From Nakamurella endophytica (GTDB taxonomy: Bacteria; Actinomycetota; Actinomycetes; Mycobacteriales; Nakamurellaceae): a DNA stretch of 64,000 bases. How positions within the stretch are numbered: position 1 is the stretch's first letter; the number at the start of each line of letters is the position of its first letter. Below, in pieces: positions 60,969-64,000 of this stretch. Under the pieces are notes generated by a model, which saw only the letters and a list, made by a program, of their open reading frames with translations, ran no database searches and had not been told where the DNA came from. Location of the stretch: NCBI RefSeq assembly GCF_014646215.1, contig NZ_BMNA01000015.1, positions 1 to 64,000 on the forward strand. Reading direction: 5' to 3'. A program made the position numbers and the translations under genes.

Positions 60969-62021
60969 TCAGGTGTGCTGTACCCGTCCTCCCTGTTCCA
61001 GCAGCTGCTTGGTGCGAGCCTCGAGTTCGGCGATCCGGGTGTCCATGTCGTCCAGGGCGTCGCCGATGTTGGCGAGCTGTTCGCGGGCGGCGTGGCGTTG
61101 GTGGATGCCGTGTTGCCACTGCTGGATGTCGTAGGTCAGCGTGGGCGCCAGGACTTCGTCGGTGAACTCGATGGGTTGCTGGCCGCTGGCCGGTGGCGGG
61201 ATGTCGCGGTGCGGCTGGTGGGTGCCGGCGGCGGCTTGTCGGGCGAGGTGGGAGATGGACTGGCGGGATAGGCCGGTGGGTCGGTCCAGGGGTGTCCAGC
61301 CGTGTTGGTCGATCGGGGGGAGCAGCGGGATTGCGTCTCCGGTCCAGTCGGGTGGGCGGGGGCTGTAGCAGTTGTGGGGGATGCCGGCGTGCAGCGGGTC
61401 GGCGTAGTGCAGTACGTGCGCGACCTGTCGGGTGCCGCGGGTGGCTTCGAGGTAGAGCAGGTCCATCCAGGCGGTGACCGCGCAGGCCGGGCACGCCCAC
61501 GCCTGGTCGGTCGCAGCTAGTTGGACGTCTCCGGCGGGGGTGGTGATGGTGGCGGCACCGCGGTTGATGGTGATGTCGGCGGCGGTGAGTTGGGCAAGGT
61601 GGCGGTAGGGGATGTCTGCGGCGGCCAGGACGAGAAGGGCGCGGTCGCGGCGGCCGAACCAGCCGCGGGTCCAGCCGCTGGCCGGGAGCCGGCGTAGCGC
61701 AGTGTCGACGGCGGCCGGGTCGAGCGGCCGGCGCGCCGGCCGGGCGGGGCGGCCGCGGACCAAGTCGCGGAGTGCGCCGCCCCGGGCGGGCGGCGGGTGG
61801 CCGGCGGCGCGGTGGTGATGGTCGATCGCGGTCAGCCGCCGCCGTTGGGTGGCCGGTTGGGCGGGGCAGGCGACCAGGAATGCGTGCACCGTGTCCAGGT
61901 CTGCGGGTAGCGGTGTCCGGCCGATTGTGGCGCACCAGTCGAGGAACAGTTGCCACTCGGCTGTGTACCGAGCGGCGGCCGCGGCCGGCTGCTGCTCGGT
62001 GTCGTCGGGTTCGGTCGTCAT
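60969..62021 (-). CDS. Recombinase-like protein lacking the catalytic residues (350 aa)
   Basis: Paralogue of the neighbouring tyrosine recombinase, 3 bp downstream of it. It shares the N-terminal core-binding part (AAARYTAEWQLFLDWCATIG) and the central insert with Cys-x2-Cys and Trp (CPACAVTAWMDLLYLEATRG, versus CPPCAYTRWRQLLDTAAG in the integrase). The Arg-x-x-Glu segment becomes YRHLAQLTAADI, and the HxxR...H...Tyr C-terminal block is absent. The C-terminus is instead a coiled-coil helix (DMDTRIAELEARTKQLLEQG). Likely non-catalytic; it could act as a directionality or DNA-bridging partner. Start ATG is certain from its spacing to the upstream stop. Confidence 0.8.
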   Translation of the reverse strand: MTTEPDDTEQQPAAAAARYTAEWQLFLDWCATIGRTPLPADLDTVHAFLVACPAQPATQRRRLTAIDHHHRAAGHPPPARGGALRDLVRGRPARPARRPLDPAAVDTALRRLPASGWTRGWFGRRDRALLVLAAADIPYRHLAQLTAADITINRGAATITTPAGDVQLAATDQAWACPACAVTAWMDLLYLEATRGTRQVAHVLHYADPLHAGIPHNCYSPRPPDWTGDAIPLLPPIDQHGWTPLDRPTGLSRQSISHLARQAAAGTHQPHRDIPPPASGQQPIEFTDEVLAPTLTYDIQQWQHGIHQRHAAREQLANIGDALDDMDTRIAELEARTKQLLEQGGRVQHT

Positions 62022-62024
62022 GAC

Positions 62025-63338
62025 CTACAGCCCCAACCTCGTGACCGCGTTGCCTACGAGGGGTGCGTGTTCGCGGGCGTAGGTCTCCAGGATGGTGGGG
62101 TTGCGGTGGCCGGTCTGCCGCATGATGGCGTGCGCGTCGGCGCCCTGCCGGAACGCTTCGGTGACGAACCCCGAGCGCAGCGAGTGGCCGCCGAGCCGAG
62201 CGATCTGGGCGGGGGTGTAGCCGGCGTCGGCGGCGCGGCGGGCGAGGACCTCGTTTACGGCCTGCCCGGACATGGCGCGGCTGCTGATGGCGCCGGTCTT
62301 GTGGACGGTCGGGAACAGCGGCGCCTGCGGGTCGGTGGGCTGCGGTACGTCGACGCGGCAGACATGGCCGTCGACGCCGGGATCGCCGGCTTGCTGGAAC
62401 AGGGCGGCCATGACCGGCCGCCGCTGCTCGGCCGGCGGCAGGCCGGCAGCGGTGTCGAGGAGTTGCCGCCAGCGGGTGTAGGCGCAAGGCGGGCAAGTCT
62501 GGGGGTCCCTCCCATAGGGGACGGCCTTCACCGTGCCACGGGCTTCCTGGTCGGTCTTCGACTTGCGGACGGTGATGTGCAGCCCGTCCACCCGATGCAC
62601 CACTACATCGCCCAGCCTGAGGCTGACGAGTTCAGAGCGGCGGGCCGCGGTCGCGAACCCGAGCAACAGCAGTGCGGCGTCGCGGCGGGCGATCACCCCG
62701 GCCGGCCAGGTGTGGAACGCCGGCCGCAGTGTCCTCAGCAGGGACCGGATGTCGTCGAGTAGCAGCGGCGCCCGCCGTGCCGGCGGGGTCGCCCGGGCGC
62801 GGCGGATCCCGGCCAGCGCCCGCCGCACCACCTCGGCCCGGCCGGGTGCGTCGAGGCCGGCGGCGGTGTGGAACTGGTTGATCGACGACACCCAACGGGC
62901 CAACGTGGCCGCGCTGTACCGCCACCGCGTCCCGAACCCCGACTCCCCCATCCCCGCCGGCCGCTGCTCCCCCGCCGCCTCCGTCACATAGGCGGCCACC
63001 GTCAACGGATGCGCCGGCAGGCTGGCCTGCCCCTGCTCGTGGCACCACCGTTCGAACCGCGCCCAGTCCGACCGGTACGCCGCCTTCGTGGCCGGCGCCG
63101 TCGACGCCTCCACCGCCGCCCACACCCGGGCGAGCGCCTCCGCGTCCAGCTGCTGCGCCGGGTCGATCTGCTCGGCGACCTCGGCGTCGAGGTCGACCTG
63201 CCGCTCCCCCGCCCACCGCGCCGGCTTCTCCAGCGGCGGCGCAGGCGTTGTAGCGGCGGAACGTTGCACCGCCACGGCGTCGTGGACGATGACGGGCCGC
63301 GGCCCGTCCGCCGCGTCGAGCTGTCGGGCGGTGCTCAC
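62025..63338 (-). CDS. Tyrosine site-specific recombinase/integrase (437 aa)
   Basis: Complete-looking phage-type integrase. The GTG in a GTGA overlap with the upstream membrane-protein gene is chosen as start; the frame is open further upstream but enters the duplicated segment. An N-terminal SAM-like domain (STAPATKAAYRSDWARFERW) leads to the catalytic domain: Arg in ATAARRSELVSLRLGD (~233), HSLRSGFVTEAFRQG (~386), His in GHRNPTILE (~410) and the nucleophile in ETYAREHAP (~418). A Cys-x2-Cys insert (CPPCAYTRW) lies in the middle. It is in an operon with the catalytically incomplete paralogue. Confidence 0.92.
   Translation of the reverse strand: MSTARQLDAADGPRPVIVHDAVAVQRSAATTPAPPLEKPARWAGERQVDLDAEVAEQIDPAQQLDAEALARVWAAVEASTAPATKAAYRSDWARFERWCHEQGQASLPAHPLTVAAYVTEAAGEQRPAGMGESGFGTRWRYSAATLARWVSSINQFHTAAGLDAPGRAEVVRRALAGIRRARATPPARRAPLLLDDIRSLLRTLRPAFHTWPAGVIARRDAALLLLGFATAARRSELVSLRLGDVVVHRVDGLHITVRKSKTDQEARGTVKAVPYGRDPQTCPPCAYTRWRQLLDTAAGLPPAEQRRPVMAALFQQAGDPGVDGHVCRVDVPQPTDPQAPLFPTVHKTGAISSRAMSGQAVNEVLARRAADAGYTPAQIARLGGHSLRSGFVTEAFRQGADAHAIMRQTGHRNPTILETYAREHAPLVGNAVTRLGL
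63081..63128 (+). repeat. Direct repeat copy 1 (integrase N-terminal coding sequence)
   Basis: 48 bp that recur at 63868-63915 with 2 mismatches; part of the integrase gene encoding the VEASTAPATKA segment. The similarity continues at lower identity on the right-hand side. Confidence 0.85.
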
Positions 63339-63772
63339 CGGTCCGCCGATCCACTGCGATCGTCGGCCCCGTCGCCGGCGACAGGACGACGGGATCGCCG
63401 TCGAACCGTCCACACGAGAAGCAGACCAGCCGACACGGCGGCCAGCATGGCGCTGCCCCGTAGGCCCAACGTGGCTAGAGCGGGGTCCGTGGCGCGGCGG
63501 ATCGCCGATGCAAGCACCAACCCGCAGACGACCACGACCACGGCCAACGCAGCGGCGGCAAACGGACGCAGGCCCGGCTGCGGACCTGGCCTCGTGCTGC
63601 GCAGCACCAAGCCGCTGACGACCAGCCACAGCGCGGCGGCCACCAGCCCGAGGACGAAATCCAACCAGCGCCGCGGCCCGGATGGCAGCAGCAGCGCGCT
63701 GCTCGCGCCCAGTACGCCGATGGCGAACCCGGCCCAGGTCCACAACCGAAGCGACGTCCGCGGCGAGCTCAC
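63335..63772 (-). CDS. Four-helix membrane protein upstream of the integrase (145 aa)
   Basis: GTG start overlaps the TGA of the truncated integrase copy (GTGA), and its TGA overlaps the GTG of the integrase, so three consecutive frames are coupled. Hydrophobic segments include LWTWAGFAIGVLGASSALLL, FVLGLVAAALWLVVSGLVL, AAAALAVVVVVCGLVLASAI and ALATLGLRGSAMLAAVSAGL, followed by a basic tail. No family recognised. Confidence 0.6.
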   Translation of the reverse strand: MSSPRTSLRLWTWAGFAIGVLGASSALLLPSGPRRWLDFVLGLVAAALWLVVSGLVLRSTRPGPQPGLRPFAAAALAVVVVVCGLVLASAIRRATDPALATLGLRGSAMLAAVSAGLLLVWTVRRRSRRPVAGDGADDRSGSADR

Positions 63773-64000
63773 GACGACACCACCGACAGCACGCAGCGGC
63801 GACCGCCTGCGCCAGATAGTGCTGCACGTTCGGCCACCGCCCTGCCCTTCCCCACCGCTGCTCTGCCCGCCTTCGTCGCTGGCGCCGTCGACGCCTCCAC
63901 CGCCGCCCACACCCGCGCGACAGCGTCACGCGGCAGCTGCTGTGCCGGGTCCAGCTGCTCGGCAACCGCAGCAGCGCCGTCGGGGTCGACCCGCCCCTCT
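63769..64000 (-). pseudogene. Truncated second copy of the integrase N-terminus, partial at window end
   Basis: The frame runs in from the window edge and reads VDPDGAAAVAEQLDPAQQLP then VARVWAAVEASTAPATKAG, parallel to VDLDAEVAEQIDPAQQLDAE and LARVWAAVEASTAPATKAA of the integrase next to it. After ATKA the two diverge, and this copy ends in an unrelated Arg/Ala-rich tail (VLSVVSS) before TGA, 4 bp overlapping the GTG of the membrane-protein gene. The part beyond the window is unknown, so it may be the end of a larger gene rather than a plain remnant. Confidence 0.7.
63868..63915 (+). repeat. Direct repeat copy 2 (in the truncated integrase copy)
   Basis: 46 of 48 bases identical to 63081-63128 and in the same orientation, 787 bp to the right. 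Confidence 0.85.

Noticed and set aside
60790-62496. ~570-codon open frame overlapping both recombinase genes
   Set aside because: Arg/Pro-rich shadow frame; the recombinase frames carry the Cys-x2-Cys insert and catalytic blocks.
1-64000. tRNA-based attachment site or CRISPR array
   Set aside because: No cloverleaf-like sequence or regularly spaced repeats were seen; the true attachment site may be outside the window beyond the integrase.

Overview
The window is a stretch of high-GC actinobacterial accessory DNA, most likely part of an integrative and conjugative element or an integrated/conjugative plasmid. The support is: GTG-rich, GC-rich genes; an actinobacterial Lsr2 nucleoid protein; an EspR-like regulator; a MAB_1171c-type membrane protein; a MobF relaxase; a complete-looking conjugation operon of the actinobacterial/Gram-positive type; a primase-type replication protein; and a tyrosine recombinase pair at the right edge. 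I see no rRNA, tRNA or CRISPR array and no obvious housekeeping genes. The genus cannot be fixed from the sequence.

Left part (0.2-6 kb): small accessory genes (a DUF3892 protein, a 40-residue basic protein, a membrane protein), then an intact IS3-family insertion sequence with 24-bp inverted ends, a 3-bp CCA target duplication and a -1 frameshift heptamer. It lies just upstream of a MucR-like zinc-finger regulator. An Lsr2 xenogeneic silencer follows. Defence part (6-17.4 kb, minus strand): an unknown protein, an SNF2-type helicase with an N-terminal phospholipase D-like nuclease overlapping a 1340-residue Eco57I-class adenine methyltransferase, a DUF1016/YhcG nuclease and a small helix-turn-helix protein. 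The last is divergent from a DUF932 gene across a 32-bp palindrome.

Plasmid-type genes (17.4-28.2 kb): DUF932, DUF6573, an HNH-type protein and a small coiled-coil protein divergent from a 2233-residue relaxase that fuses a MobF relaxase, a RecD-type helicase and a TOPRIM primase-like module. Cargo of lower GC follows (28.7-30.2 kb): two exported proteins of unknown function. Transfer operon (45.4 to 30.3 kb, minus strand): about fourteen tightly overlapping genes, including a ParA/MinD-like ATPase with an altered P-loop, TcpC-like, small membrane/pilin-like proteins, PrgI/TcpE-like, VirB4-like ATPase, lipoprotein, VirB6/TrbL-like channel protein, a lytic transglycosylase-NlpC/P60 hydrolase and a VirD4-like coupling protein.

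Regulation and replication (45.7-51 kb, plus strand): an EspR-like regulator, an ImmA/IrrE peptidase, a MAB_1171c membrane protein and a PAP2-like membrane protein form one overlapping operon. They are followed by a small ribbon-helix-helix-like protein and a primase-type replication protein, which is translationally coupled to a 37-residue leader ORF. Cargo island (51.3-57.4 kb): an exported protein; an uncharacterised two-gene operon (a DUF218-like protein and a 786-residue protein without recognisable domains), which is the best candidate here for an undescribed system; a DUF7019/SAVMC3_10250-like protein; and another unknown. Right part (57.6-64 kb): a nuclease with a RAMA-like methylation-sensing domain in an operon with a DUF4258 protein, then an active-looking tyrosine recombinase, a paralogue lacking the catalytic residues, and a duplicated N-terminal integrase fragment running off the window.
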